Assembly: GCA_043736155.1 (NCBI GenBank)
Contig: JAYTDA010000431.1
Location: 1 to 20,211 of the forward strand
Length of the DNA: 20,211 nucleotides
Direction of reading: 5' to 3'
From: JANNRR01 sp043736155
GTDB lineage: Bacteria; Pseudomonadota; Alphaproteobacteria; Rhodobacterales; Rhodobacteraceae
The notes below the pieces were generated by a model. That model saw only the letters and a program-made list of their open reading frames with translations. It had not been told where the DNA came from and made no database searches. A program made the translations under genes and the position numbers. Numbering within the stretch: position 1 is the first letter of the stretch; each line of letters begins with the position of its first letter. Below are positions 6,780-14,993 of the stretch, one piece after another.

Positions 6780-7918
6780 AGCTGACGGGTGACTGGCTGG
6801 AAGCCCCGGGAACACAGCAGATCTGCGCCCTGTTGGAAGCGGCGGGGTTCACCGCCCTGGTGGTTGGCGGATCGGTGCGCAACGCCCTGTTGGGCATGCC
6901 GGTGGCAGATGTCGATATTGCCACCGATGCTTTGCCGGAAATGGTGTCTGTACTGGCTGAAAACGCCGGTTTGCGGGTGGTGCCCACCGGGATCGGGCAT
7001 GGCACCGTGACGGTTCTGGCGGCTGGCAAAAGCTATGAAGTCACCAGCTTTCGCCACGATCTGACAACCGATGGTCGCCATGCCGTGGTCGGATTTGGTG
7101 CGACACTGGCCGAGGATGCAGCGCGGCGGGATTTCACGATGAATGCGCTGTACGCCCGGGCCGATGGCACGGTGATCGACCCATTGGGCGGTTTGCCCGA
7201 CCTGCTGGCGCGGCGGGTCCGGTTTGTCGGCGACCCTGCCGCCCGGATCGCCGAGGATTATCTGCGCATTCTGCGGTTTTTCCGGTTTTACGCCAGCCAC
7301 GGCGACCCGGATCAGGGCATCGACCCGGAGGGATTGGCGGCCTGCGCCCGGTTTTCGGCTGGAATAGACACGTTGTCACGCGAACGCATCGGGGCAGAGA
7401 TCCGCAAACTGCTGGCGGCACCGGACCCGGCACCGGCGGTGGCGGCGATGGCTTCTGCCGGGGTGCTGGCGCAGGTGCTGCCGGGTGCTGATGCGACAAG
7501 TCTGGCGGTCCTGGTGCATCTGGAGGGCGGCTTGCCACCGGACTGGTTGCGCCGCTTGCTGGTGCTGGGCGGCGATGACCCCACCGAAGCCTTGCGGCTC
7601 AGCCGGGGCGAGCAGCGCGACTGGCTGCTGCTGCGCGATCTGATCGGCGGCGCGGAATCTCCCGGAGAGCTTGGCTACCGGCACGGGCCTGCCCTGGCCA
7701 CCCACGCCTTGCTGCTGCGCGCCACGATTTTCGAGGCTGACCTGCCCCCCGATTGGCGAGCAGGCGTGGCGCTGGGTGCAGCGGCGCAGTTTCCGGTGAC
7801 GGCGGCAGATTTGATGCCCGAACTGCAAGGGCCTGCGTTGGGTGCCCGGCTGGCAGAGCTGGAAAAGGCCTGGATAGGGTCTGATTTCACCCTGACCAAA
7901 GGTCAGTTGCTGAATTGA
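6776..7918 (+). CDS. tRNA nucleotidyltransferase/poly(A) polymerase family protein (CCA-adding type)
   Basis: The 380-residue class II nucleotidyltransferase adds CCA to tRNA 3' ends (or adenylates RNA in related poly(A) polymerases). The head domain has GGSVRNALLG (31-40) and the metal-binding DVD (45-47). RRDFTMNAL (117-125) and RVRFVGDPAARIAEDYLRIL (about 147-166) form the neck signature with RFFRFYA, and RERIGAEIRKLL completes the flexible-loop region. The C-terminal half is Ala/Leu-rich and helical and lacks an obvious HD phosphohydrolase domain. In alphaproteobacteria this form is usually the sole CCA-adding enzyme. It overlaps the Nudix gene by four bases (ATGA). Confidence 0.92.
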   Translation: MKLTGDWLEAPGTQQICALLEAAGFTALVVGGSVRNALLGMPVADVDIATDALPEMVSVLAENAGLRVVPTGIGHGTVTVLAAGKSYEVTSFRHDLTTDGRHAVVGFGATLAEDAARRDFTMNALYARADGTVIDPLGGLPDLLARRVRFVGDPAARIAEDYLRILRFFRFYASHGDPDQGIDPEGLAACARFSAGIDTLSRERIGAEIRKLLAAPDPAPAVAAMASAGVLAQVLPGADATSLAVLVHLEGGLPPDWLRRLLVLGGDDPTEALRLSRGEQRDWLLLRDLIGGAESPGELGYRHGPALATHALLLRATIFEADLPPDWRAGVALGAAAQFPVTAADLMPELQGPALGARLAELEKAWIGSDFTLTKGQLLN

Positions 7919-7977
7919 CACCACGCCGCTGTCCCCGCTAAAAAGGTCAGCCAACCCTACCTATCAAGGCCCGCACC

Positions 7978-8574
7978 ATGCCCCTCGACGCCTTTCTGCC
8001 GATGCTCGCCCTTGCCTTTGCCAGCGCCTGGACCCCGGGTCCGAACAATGCCCTGTTGGCGGCTTCGGGGGCGCGGTTCGGGCTGCGGCGGACCGTGCCG
8101 CATATCATCGGTGTCGGCCTTGGCTTTCCGCTGATGGTCCTTATCGTCGGCCTGTTTCTGGGTCAGGCGTTTCAGCAAAGCGTGGCTTTGCAACAGGCAC
8201 TGCGCTGGGGTGGTGCGGCGCTGTTGCTGTGGATGGGGTGGAAGATTGCGAACGCCGGGGCACCGGGGTCGGGCAATGACACGGCGCGGCCCTTTACCCT
8301 GCTGGGGGCTGCGGCGTTTCAATGGATCAACCCCAAGGGCTGGGTCATGGCCATATCAACCACCGCGATCTACATCGCCAAAGACGCGCCCTATGTAACC
8401 GCCGCCATCATCGCCGCGACATTTCTGGCGATGGCTTTCAGCTCTGCCCTTGGCTGGGCATGGGCGGGGCAAGCGATGGCGGGATGGCTGGGCCGCGGCA
8501 CCCGGCTGCGCCTCTTTAACATCACCATGGGGGCGATGGTGGCGCTGGGCGCGGTGGTTTTGCTGCTGGAATAG
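7978..8574 (+). CDS. LysE/RhtB family amino-acid exporter
   Basis: The 198-residue protein is a small integral membrane exporter. The N-terminal helix ends in the family signature TPGPNN (19-24), followed by GARFGLRRTVPHIIGVGLGF, a helix pair around residues 42-90, FQWINPKGWVMA in the middle and a hydrophobic C-terminus (MGAMVALGAVVLLLE). About six transmembrane segments are visible, the expected number. The family exports lysine, homoserine, threonine, leucine or other small amines; the substrate cannot be inferred here. The gene stands 59 bp after the tRNA nucleotidyltransferase and 87 bp before the ABC pair. That second gap holds a 6-bp hairpin (gcgctg/cagcgc, 8614-8628) without a T-tract. 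Confidence 0.9.
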   Translation: MPLDAFLPMLALAFASAWTPGPNNALLAASGARFGLRRTVPHIIGVGLGFPLMVLIVGLFLGQAFQQSVALQQALRWGGAALLLWMGWKIANAGAPGSGNDTARPFTLLGAAAFQWINPKGWVMAISTTAIYIAKDAPYVTAAIIAATFLAMAFSSALGWAWAGQAMAGWLGRGTRLRLFNITMGAMVALGAVVLLLE

Positions 8575-8632
8575 CACCAACCCGGGTTTTCCCCGGCGGA
8601 AATTCCGGCTATAGCGCTGGTACAGCGCCGTG

Positions 8633-8662
8633 AAAGGCCAACCCCCCAAAGGCCAACCCCCG
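8633..8662. repeat. 15-bp tandem duplication overlapping the ABC gene start
   Basis: aaaggccaacccccc (8633-8647) is followed by aaaggccaacccccg (8648-8662), 14 of 15 identical. The last base of the second copy is the first base of the GTG start at 8662. The duplicated aaagg is the only candidate ribosome-binding sequence, so the duplication doubles or displaces it. Confidence 0.92.
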
Positions 8663-10506
8663 TGTTCCGCTATTTTGAAAATCTGGTCGATCCTTATACA
8701 TCGTATGAGGAGACGGACACGCCGCCGCAGCGCCTGCGGGCGTTTCTGGCGCTGTATGCCCGGCCGTTCCGGCGGGTGTTTATCGTCACTGCCCTGGCAT
8801 CGGTGCTGGTGGCCGCAGTCGAGATCGGGCTGATCTGGTACATGGGCCGGGTGGTTGACCTGCTGGGTGCCGGCAATCCGCAGGCGGTCTGGGCACGCTA
8901 TGGCACCGAACTGATGCTGGCGGCTCTGTTCATCCTGACGTTGCGGCCGCTGTTGCAGGGGCTGCATGTCGCGCTGCTGAACAATGCGATTCTGCCGAAT
9001 TTCGGCACTCTGATCCGCTGGCGGGCGCACCGGCATGTGCTGCGCCAATCGGTCGGCTGGTTTGAAAACGACTTTGCCGGGCGCATTGCCAACCGGATCA
9101 TGCAGACCCCGCCCGCCGCTGGTGACGCGGTGTTTCAGGTGTTTGACATGATGACCTTTGCCGGGGCCTATGTGATTGGCGCCGCGGTGATTCTGTTCGA
9201 GGCCGATCCCCGCCTGCTGATCCCGCTGGCTTTGTGGCTGGTGCTGTATGGCTGGCTGATGCGCTGGACCCTGACCCGGGTTGGCCCCGCCTCCAAGGCA
9301 TCATCCGATGCGCGGTCTGCCATCACCGGGCGGGTGGTCGACAGCTATACCAACATCCATTCGGTCAAGCTGTTTGCCCAGAACAATCTGGAAATCGACT
9401 ATGCCCGCGAATCGATCGAACATGCCCGCCGGATGTTTCAGCGGGAAATGCGGATTTTCACCACGATGGATGTGATTCTGGTGACGCTGAACGGGTTGCT
9501 GATCGTCGCTGTGGTGGGCTGGGCGCTGTTGCTGTGGATGCAGGGGCTGGCATCGGTGGGGGTGGTGGCCGCCGCCTCGGCGCTGGTGCTGCGGCTGAAC
9601 GCGATGACCGGCTGGGTGATGTGGGCATTGTCGGACTTTTTCCGCTCGCTCGGGGTGGTGTCCGAAGGGATGGAGACGATTGCCCAGCCGATCACCCTGA
9701 CCGATGTGGCACAGGCCAAACCGCTGGCGATGACCGAAGGCAGGCTGGTACTGGAAAACCTGTCGCACCATTATGGCCGGGGTGCCGGTGGCATTGACCG
9801 GCTGTCGCTGACCATCCGCCCGGGTGAAAAGATCGGGCTGGTTGGCCGGTCGGGTGCCGGAAAAACCACGCTGGTCAAGCTGATCCTGCGGTTCTACGAC
9901 CCCGATTCGGGGCGGATTCTGATCGACGGTCAGGATATCGCCAAGGTCAGCCAGGACTCACTGCGCGCCCGCATCGGCATGGTGCAACAAGACAGCTCGC
10001 TGCTGCACCGCTCGGTCCGCGCCAATATCCTGTATGGCCGCCCCGATGCAACGGAAGCCGAAATGATCGAGGCGGCACGCCGGGCCGAAGCCATCGATTT
10101 CATCGCCGGGTTGAAAGATCCCGAGGGGCGTGTGGGCTTTGATGCCCAGGTCGGTGAACGCGGGGTGAAACTGTCGGGTGGCCAGCGGCAACGCATCGCC
10201 CTTGCCCGTGTCATCCTGAAAGATGCACCGATTCTGGTGCTGGATGAGGCGACATCGGCGCTGGACAGCGAAGTAGAGGCGGCGATTCAAGCGACGCTGT
10301 ATGGTTTGATGGAGGGCAAGACCGTGATCGCCATTGCTCACCGCCTGTCAACCATCGCCCGGATGGACCGGATTCTGGTGCTGGAAGATGGCAAGATCGC
10401 CGAAGATGGCCGCCACGATGAATTGCTGGCAAAGGGCGGGCTCTATGCCCGGTTCTGGAACCGCCAGTCGGGCGGCTTCATCGGTGTGGAGGAAGCGGCG
10501 GAATGA
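8662..10506 (+). CDS. ABC exporter half-transporter 1 (membrane domain fused to ATPase)
   Basis: The 614-residue protein has an N-terminal type-I exporter membrane domain (first helix about 40-61, five more to about residue 310, with the coupling segment WFENDFAGRIANRIMQ). A nucleotide-binding domain follows: Walker A GRSGAGKT (395-402), Q-loop MVQQDS, signature LSGGQRQRIALAR (from 504), Walker B ILVLDEATSALD with E529, and H-loop H560. All ATPase residues are canonical. The start is GTG 8662 (MFRYFENLVDPY); the ribosome site is weak and lies within a 15-bp duplication. It overlaps the second ABC gene by four bases, and the two most likely form a heterodimer. MsbA-like lipid or drug export is possible, but the substrate is unknown. 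Confidence 0.93.
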   Translation: MFRYFENLVDPYTSYEETDTPPQRLRAFLALYARPFRRVFIVTALASVLVAAVEIGLIWYMGRVVDLLGAGNPQAVWARYGTELMLAALFILTLRPLLQGLHVALLNNAILPNFGTLIRWRAHRHVLRQSVGWFENDFAGRIANRIMQTPPAAGDAVFQVFDMMTFAGAYVIGAAVILFEADPRLLIPLALWLVLYGWLMRWTLTRVGPASKASSDARSAITGRVVDSYTNIHSVKLFAQNNLEIDYARESIEHARRMFQREMRIFTTMDVILVTLNGLLIVAVVGWALLLWMQGLASVGVVAAASALVLRLNAMTGWVMWALSDFFRSLGVVSEGMETIAQPITLTDVAQAKPLAMTEGRLVLENLSHHYGRGAGGIDRLSLTIRPGEKIGLVGRSGAGKTTLVKLILRFYDPDSGRILIDGQDIAKVSQDSLRARIGMVQQDSSLLHRSVRANILYGRPDATEAEMIEAARRAEAIDFIAGLKDPEGRVGFDAQVGERGVKLSGGQRQRIALARVILKDAPILVLDEATSALDSEVEAAIQATLYGLMEGKTVIAIAHRLSTIARMDRILVLEDGKIAEDGRHDELLAKGGLYARFWNRQSGGFIGVEEAAE

Positions 10507-12362
10507 GCGTGCTGACCCGCCTAGGCAATCTGATCGAGCCGTTTGCCCACGCCGAAGGGCCACCGCCGCAAACCCTGGGGCGGTTCTTTCTGTGGTGCCT
10601 GCACGGGACCTGGCCAGCCTTTTGGGCGGCGTCGGCGATTTCGGCGGTTGCCGGTGCGCTGGAAGTGGTGGCGGCGGTTGTGCTGGGTGCGGTGATTGAT
10701 GCGGCACTGGATACCGGCCCTGCGACATTCTTTGACGACAATCGGGGATTGCTGATCACCAGTACCCTGATCTTTCTGGTGGTGCGGCCGTTGGCACTTG
10801 GGGCCAACTCTGCCTCCAACGCCATTGTGCTCGGCTCGAACATCCTGCCCCTGGTGCTCAGCCGCCTGCACCGCTGGACGCTTGGCCAGGCAATCACCTT
10901 TTTTGACAATGATTTTGCCGGTCGCATCGCGCAAAAGCAGATGCAGGCGGCGCGGGCCCTGACCGATGTGGTGACAGAGGTGATCAACACCCTGGTCTTT
11001 GCCCTGGCGTCGGTGATCGGATCGGTGATCTTTCTGCTGGCGATCGACAGGGACCTGGCGGCGGCCCTGGCGCTGTGGCTGGTGATCTATGTCTTTCTGA
11101 TCCGCTATTTCATGCCGCGCATCCGTGAGAATTCGGCGGCGAGGGCGGCCACACGCGCGATGGTGACAGGGCAGGTGGTTGATACAATTACCAACATCAA
11201 GACCGTTAAACTTTTTGCCCATGCTGACCACGAAGACCGCGTAGCGATAGATGCGATGGAAAGCTTTCGGGAAAGCTCGGTGGAATTCGGCATCATCTCC
11301 ACCTGGTTTCGCCTTGCATTGATGACTTTGGCGGGTCTGTCGCCGGTGTTGCTGATCGGAGGATCGCTGTGGCTATGGCAGCAGGGCGTAGCAACGGCAG
11401 GCGACATTGCCGCAGCCGGGGCCATCGCCATGCGGATCGCGCAGATGTCGGGCTGGGTCAGCTTTACCCTGATGTCGATCTATTCCGGCATCGGCGAAGT
11501 TGAAGACGGCATGCGCACCCTGGCGGTACCGCATACTTTGGCAGACCGTGAAGGTGCCATGGCGCTGCCCCGGGTCAAAGGCGAGATCAGGTTTGAAGGC
11601 GTGGGGTTTGCCTATGGCCGCAAGCGCGGCGGGGTAGAGGCGGTCGATCTGGTGATTGCGCCGGGTGAACGGCTGGGGATTGTCGGGGCATCGGGGGCGG
11701 GCAAAAGCTCGCTGGTGTCGCTGCTGCTGCGGCTATACGATGTGGAACAGGGCCGGATTCTGATCGACGGCCATGATATCCGCGATGTCACCCAGGAAAG
11801 CCTGCGCCGCCAGATCGGCATGGTGACCCAGGAAACCGCGATGTTCAACCGCACCGCGCGCGACAACATCCTGTATGGCCGCCCCGAAGCCTCGTTTGGC
11901 GAAGTGGTGGCGGCGGCGAGGTCTGCCGAAGCCGATGATTTCATTGCACATATGATCGACCACAAGGGCCGCAAGGGCTATGATGCCTTTTTGGGCGAAC
12001 GCGGGGTGAAACTGTCGGGTGGCCAGCGCCAGCGCATCGCCCTCGCCCGCGCCTTCCTGAAAGACGCGCCGATCCTGGTGCTGGATGAGGCGACATCGGC
12101 GCTGGACAGCGAGGTCGAAGCCTCGATCCAGCAGGCTCTGGTCCGGGTGATGCAGGGCAAGACCGTGCTGGCGATCGCGCACCGGCTGTCCACCATCGCC
12201 GCGATGGACCGCATCGTGGTGATGGACCAGGGGCGCATCGTCGAAGTGGGCACCCACGGCGAATTGTTGGCGCAACAGGGTCTTTATGCCCGCTATTGGG
12301 CGCGGCAATCGGGTGGCTTCATCGGCACCGACGATGAAGTGGTAAAGGATGCAGCCGAGTGA
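10503..12362 (+). CDS. ABC exporter half-transporter 2 (membrane domain fused to ATPase)
   Basis: The 619-residue protein has the same architecture as its upstream partner. Membrane helices run from about 40 to 310 with FFDNDFAGRIAQKQMQ as the coupling segment. The ATPase motifs fall at the same residue numbers: Walker A GASGAGKS (395-402), LSGGQRQRIALAR from 504, Walker B glutamate E529, and H-loop H560. Both proteins have complete catalytic sites, unlike the many heterodimeric exporters in which one site is degenerate, so homodimers are also possible. Several nucleotide tracts are identical to the first gene (32 and 38 bases). The ATG overlaps the previous stop (ATGA), and its own TGA overlaps the GTG of the RNA methyltransferase. 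Confidence 0.93.
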   Translation: MSVLTRLGNLIEPFAHAEGPPPQTLGRFFLWCLHGTWPAFWAASAISAVAGALEVVAAVVLGAVIDAALDTGPATFFDDNRGLLITSTLIFLVVRPLALGANSASNAIVLGSNILPLVLSRLHRWTLGQAITFFDNDFAGRIAQKQMQAARALTDVVTEVINTLVFALASVIGSVIFLLAIDRDLAAALALWLVIYVFLIRYFMPRIRENSAARAATRAMVTGQVVDTITNIKTVKLFAHADHEDRVAIDAMESFRESSVEFGIISTWFRLALMTLAGLSPVLLIGGSLWLWQQGVATAGDIAAAGAIAMRIAQMSGWVSFTLMSIYSGIGEVEDGMRTLAVPHTLADREGAMALPRVKGEIRFEGVGFAYGRKRGGVEAVDLVIAPGERLGIVGASGAGKSSLVSLLLRLYDVEQGRILIDGHDIRDVTQESLRRQIGMVTQETAMFNRTARDNILYGRPEASFGEVVAAARSAEADDFIAHMIDHKGRKGYDAFLGERGVKLSGGQRQRIALARAFLKDAPILVLDEATSALDSEVEASIQQALVRVMQGKTVLAIAHRLSTIAAMDRIVVMDQGRIVEVGTHGELLAQQGLYARYWARQSGGFIGTDDEVVKDAAE

Positions 12363-13585
12363 TTCTGACGATTGAACGGCTGGGCCATCTGGGCGACGGC
12401 GTGGCCCATGATGCCGCAGGCAAAGCCATTTATGTGGCGCAAACCCTGCCGGGTGAAGTGGTGGAGGGCGAGGTTCAGGGCGATACCCTGACCGGGGTCC
12501 GGATCATCACCCCGTCGCCGGTCCGGGTCCGCCCGCCCTGCCCGCATTACCGCACCTGTGGCGGCTGCAGCCTGCAACATGCGAGCGACCCGTTTGTCGC
12601 CGACTGGAAAAGCCATGTCGTGCGCACGGCTCTGGCAGCACAGGGGATCGAGGCGCCGTTCCGCCCGATCCTGACCTCGCCGCCCCGGTCACGGCGCCGC
12701 GCGGTGCTGGCGGGGCAACGGACCAAGGCCGGTGCCGTGGTCGGCTTTCATGGCCGCGCCTCCGGCACCCTGGTGCAGATCAGCGATTGCCACCTGCTGC
12801 ATCCCGATCTGATGGCGGCGCTGCCGGTGCTGGAACAGATCACCCTGCTGGGTGGGTCGCGCAAGGCCGAGGTCAGTCTGGATCTGACGCGGTCAGACGC
12901 TGGCTATGATCTGGCGGTCAGCGGGGCAAAGCCCGCCGATGCGCCGCTGCAGATGGAACTGGCGCGGATTGCTGCGGCCCACCGGATCGCGCGGCTGACC
13001 TGGAACGGCGAAACCATTGCCCTGATCGCCAGTCCGACCCAAAGATTTGGCGCCGCCCGGGTGGCACCACCGCCCGGAGGGTTCCTGCAAGCCACCGCCG
13101 AGGGCGAAGCCGCTCTGGTGGCCGCAGTGACCGGGGCGGTCGGCAAGGCCCGCCAGATTGCCGATCTGTTTGCCGGATCCGGCACCTTTGCGCTGTCGCT
13201 GGCTGCCGATGCCGAGGTGCTGGCGGTGGAAAGCGACGCCGCGATGATGGCGGCGCTGTCGGCAGGGTGGCGGCAAGCCAAGGGGCTGAAACGGGTAACT
13301 TGCGAAACCCGCGACCTGTTCCGCCGCCCATTGGTGCCGCAGGAGCTGAACAAATTCGACGCTGTGGTGATCGACCCGCCGCGCGCCGGGGCCGAGGCGC
13401 AGATGGCCGAGATTGCCGCGAGTTCGGTGCCTGTCATTGCCGCCGTATCCTGCAACCCGGTCACCTTTGCCCGTGATGCCAGGGTGCTGCTGGCGGGCGG
13501 CTACCGGTTGGCATGGGTGCAGGTGGTCGATCAGTTCCGCTGGTCGCCCCATATCGAACTGGCGGCGCTGTTCACCAAACAGTGA
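12359..13585 (+). CDS. TrmA/RlmD-family RNA (uracil-C5)-methyltransferase
   Basis: This class transfers a methyl group from S-adenosylmethionine to C5 of uridine in rRNA or tRNA. The 408 residues begin with a TRAM-like beta segment (IERLGHLGDGVAHDAAGKAI). A [4Fe-4S] site follows as C-x5-C-GG-C (C61, C67, C70) plus C144. The methyltransferase domain shows IADLFAGSGTFAL (motif I), DPPRAG (motif IV), the catalytic cysteine C365 in VSCNPVTFARD and the general-base glutamate E400 in HIELAALF. The presence of the Fe-S cysteines favours the RlmD/RlmC side over TrmA, which lacks them. The GTG start overlaps the ABC stop in GTGA. The functional link to the ABC pair is unclear; co-expression may be all they share. 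Confidence 0.9.
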   Translation: MILTIERLGHLGDGVAHDAAGKAIYVAQTLPGEVVEGEVQGDTLTGVRIITPSPVRVRPPCPHYRTCGGCSLQHASDPFVADWKSHVVRTALAAQGIEAPFRPILTSPPRSRRRAVLAGQRTKAGAVVGFHGRASGTLVQISDCHLLHPDLMAALPVLEQITLLGGSRKAEVSLDLTRSDAGYDLAVSGAKPADAPLQMELARIAAAHRIARLTWNGETIALIASPTQRFGAARVAPPPGGFLQATAEGEAALVAAVTGAVGKARQIADLFAGSGTFALSLAADAEVLAVESDAAMMAALSAGWRQAKGLKRVTCETRDLFRRPLVPQELNKFDAVVIDPPRAGAEAQMAEIAASSVPVIAAVSCNPVTFARDARVLLAGGYRLAWVQVVDQFRWSPHIELAALFTKQ

Positions 13586-13655
13586 CGGCTGCAGTGCAGT
13601 CTTTTCAGACGCACCAGTTGGGCTATAACGGCAGAATACAGGCAGGGCGGGCAGA

Positions 13656-14147
13656 ATGCGGATCTTGAGGTTGGTGATATGGGTGGCGGCAGCGCTGGCG
13701 CTTGCCGGGTGCGCCTCGAAATTCAGAACCTATAATGGCCCCGAAGTGACACAGGTCTATTTGCAGAAGACCGAGCGGCGGCTGTATCTGCTGCATGGCA
13801 CGACGGTGCTGAAAGCCTATGACATTGATCTTGGCACCGTGCCTGCGGGTCACAAACAGGCTGAAGGCGATGGCAAAACCCCCGAAGGCGGCTATTTTAT
13901 CGACCGCCGCAACCCGAATTCCCGCTATCACCTGTCGCTGGGGATTTCCTACCCGAACCCGGCAGACCGCGCCTTTGCCACCGCTGCGGGGCAATCACCG
14001 GGGGGCGATATCTTCATTCACGGCACCAGCCGGGCCAGTGGCGGCCGCAAAGACTGGACAGCGGGCTGCATCGCGGTGAAAGACCGCGAGATCGAGGATA
14101 TCTACGCCATGGTCCGCGACGGCACCCCGATCTTCATCGCGCCATAG
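13656..14147 (+). CDS. L,D-transpeptidase (YkuD domain) lipoprotein
   Basis: The 163-residue protein starts with a lipoprotein signal peptide (lipobox LAGC, C19), so it should be anchored to a membrane facing the periplasm. The rest is one YkuD domain. QVYLQKTERRLYLLHG opens it, and the catalytic site is IHGTSRASGGRKDWTAGCIA with H122 and C138. Such enzymes make 3-3 cross-links in peptidoglycan or attach proteins to it. It is short compared with LdtA-like enzymes and has no LysM or other substrate-binding domain. The 70-bp gap after the RNA methyltransferase leaves room for its own promoter. It is convergent with the CAP lipoprotein gene. Confidence 0.9.
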   Translation: MRILRLVIWVAAALALAGCASKFRTYNGPEVTQVYLQKTERRLYLLHGTTVLKAYDIDLGTVPAGHKQAEGDGKTPEGGYFIDRRNPNSRYHLSLGISYPNPADRAFATAAGQSPGGDIFIHGTSRASGGRKDWTAGCIAVKDREIEDIYAMVRDGTPIFIAP

Positions 14148-14225
14148 ACGCGAACCGGGGCGCGGACCAATCCCTGCAACGGGGCGGTGAATTACGTTTG
14201 TTTTTCGCGCAAATACTCTGCCGGT

Positions 14226-14263
14226 GCGTCCGTCGATTCGCGATCGGTCCGAACGATGGACGC
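14226..14263. other. Inverted repeat between convergent genes, possible terminator
   Basis: A 10-bp stem (gcgtccgtcg at 14226-14235 with cgatggacgc at 14254-14263, one G-T pair) continues after a bulged A into a 4-bp stem (ttcg/cgaa) with a 9-base loop. It lies midway in the 163-bp gap between the L,D-transpeptidase (+) and the CAP protein (-). No T-tract follows on either strand, so factor-independent termination is doubtful. Nothing else recognisable is in this gap. Confidence 0.5.
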
Positions 14264-14310
14264 GGGGGGCGCAGAACCCCCACCGACCGGCGAGTCGCGG
14301 GAAAACGCCT

Positions 14311-14829
14311 TCAGCTGCCGGTGACCATCGTCCACCAGATCTTGCCGTTGCCGTCCTGATGGAAGGCAAAGCCCAGGTTGACGGCAGCGGGGTCCATGAT
14401 CACGGCGCGGGTGTCGGGCAGTTCCATCCAGGCACCCAGGGTTTCCAGCTCTGTCTCATAGGTTTCGGAGATGTTTTCCCCCAGCAGAATCCCCGGATAA
14501 CCGGTGCGCGCCGCGCGATCCAGCGGCGATGACCCGTCTGATCCGAAATGCCAGGGCCGGTTCTGCACCGACATGTCGCGCGCATGGGTGGCGGCTGCGG
14601 CATTCAGTTGCGCATTCAGCGCCAGTGGCCCAAGGCCGGCGGCGCTGCGCAGGCTGTTCACCGAATCAAGCACCCGGAAATCGATCCTGCCGACATCCCC
14701 CGGCCCGATGTGATAAACCCGTGGCAGTGGCTTGCCATCGGGGCCCAGTTGCGGTGCTCCGCCACCGCCACCACCACAGGCAGTCAGAACAAGCGAAGCG
14801 GCCAGCAGCAGGGCAAAGGGGCGTGTCAT
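14311..14829 (-). CDS. CAP/SCP-domain (YkwD-like) lipoprotein
   Basis: The 172-residue protein has a lipoprotein signal (LVLTAC, C18) followed by a six-glycine linker and then a CAP domain. VLDSVNSLRSAAGLGPL is the typical first helix. H82 in ATHARDM, H94 in RPWHF, E118 in LLGENI and H157 line up with the CAP cavity residues, and WWTMVTGS ends the fold where relatives have W-x-Q/M-V-x-G. Bacterial YkwD-type CAP proteins are secreted or envelope proteins of poorly known role, with some linked to sporulation or wall processing. I take ATG 14829 as the start because it opens the signal peptide and follows aagg; the frame stays open upstream to 15084 but with no signal or similarity. It is divergent from the Tat L,D-transpeptidase. 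Confidence 0.88.
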   Translation of the reverse strand: MTRPFALLLAASLVLTACGGGGGGAPQLGPDGKPLPRVYHIGPGDVGRIDFRVLDSVNSLRSAAGLGPLALNAQLNAAAATHARDMSVQNRPWHFGSDGSSPLDRAARTGYPGILLGENISETYETELETLGAWMELPDTRAVIMDPAAVNLGFAFHQDGNGKIWWTMVTGS

Positions 14830-14903
14830 ATGTCGGTTACCTTGGTCAAGTTCGCACCGACCTTTACAGACTTGTGGTGCCCGGTTCAAACCCAACCGGC
14901 CAT

Positions 14904-14946
14904 GAATTGCCGAGATGACGCGGCTTTGAATTGCGACTGCGGCTTT
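14904..14946. repeat. Degenerate tandem repeat upstream of the second L,D-transpeptidase
   Basis: A 24-base copy (14904-14927) and a 19-base copy (14928-14946) both begin gaattgc and both end gcggcttt, differing by a short internal deletion. They lie in the 164-bp divergent gap, 48 bp before the start at 14994, where promoter or operator sequences would be expected. A 6-bp inverted repeat (ccggtt/aaccgg, 14881-14899) lies just before them. Confidence 0.6.
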
Positions 14947-14993
14947 GCGGCCATATGATGGACCACCCCCTGACGGGATTGAGGAGAGTTTGA

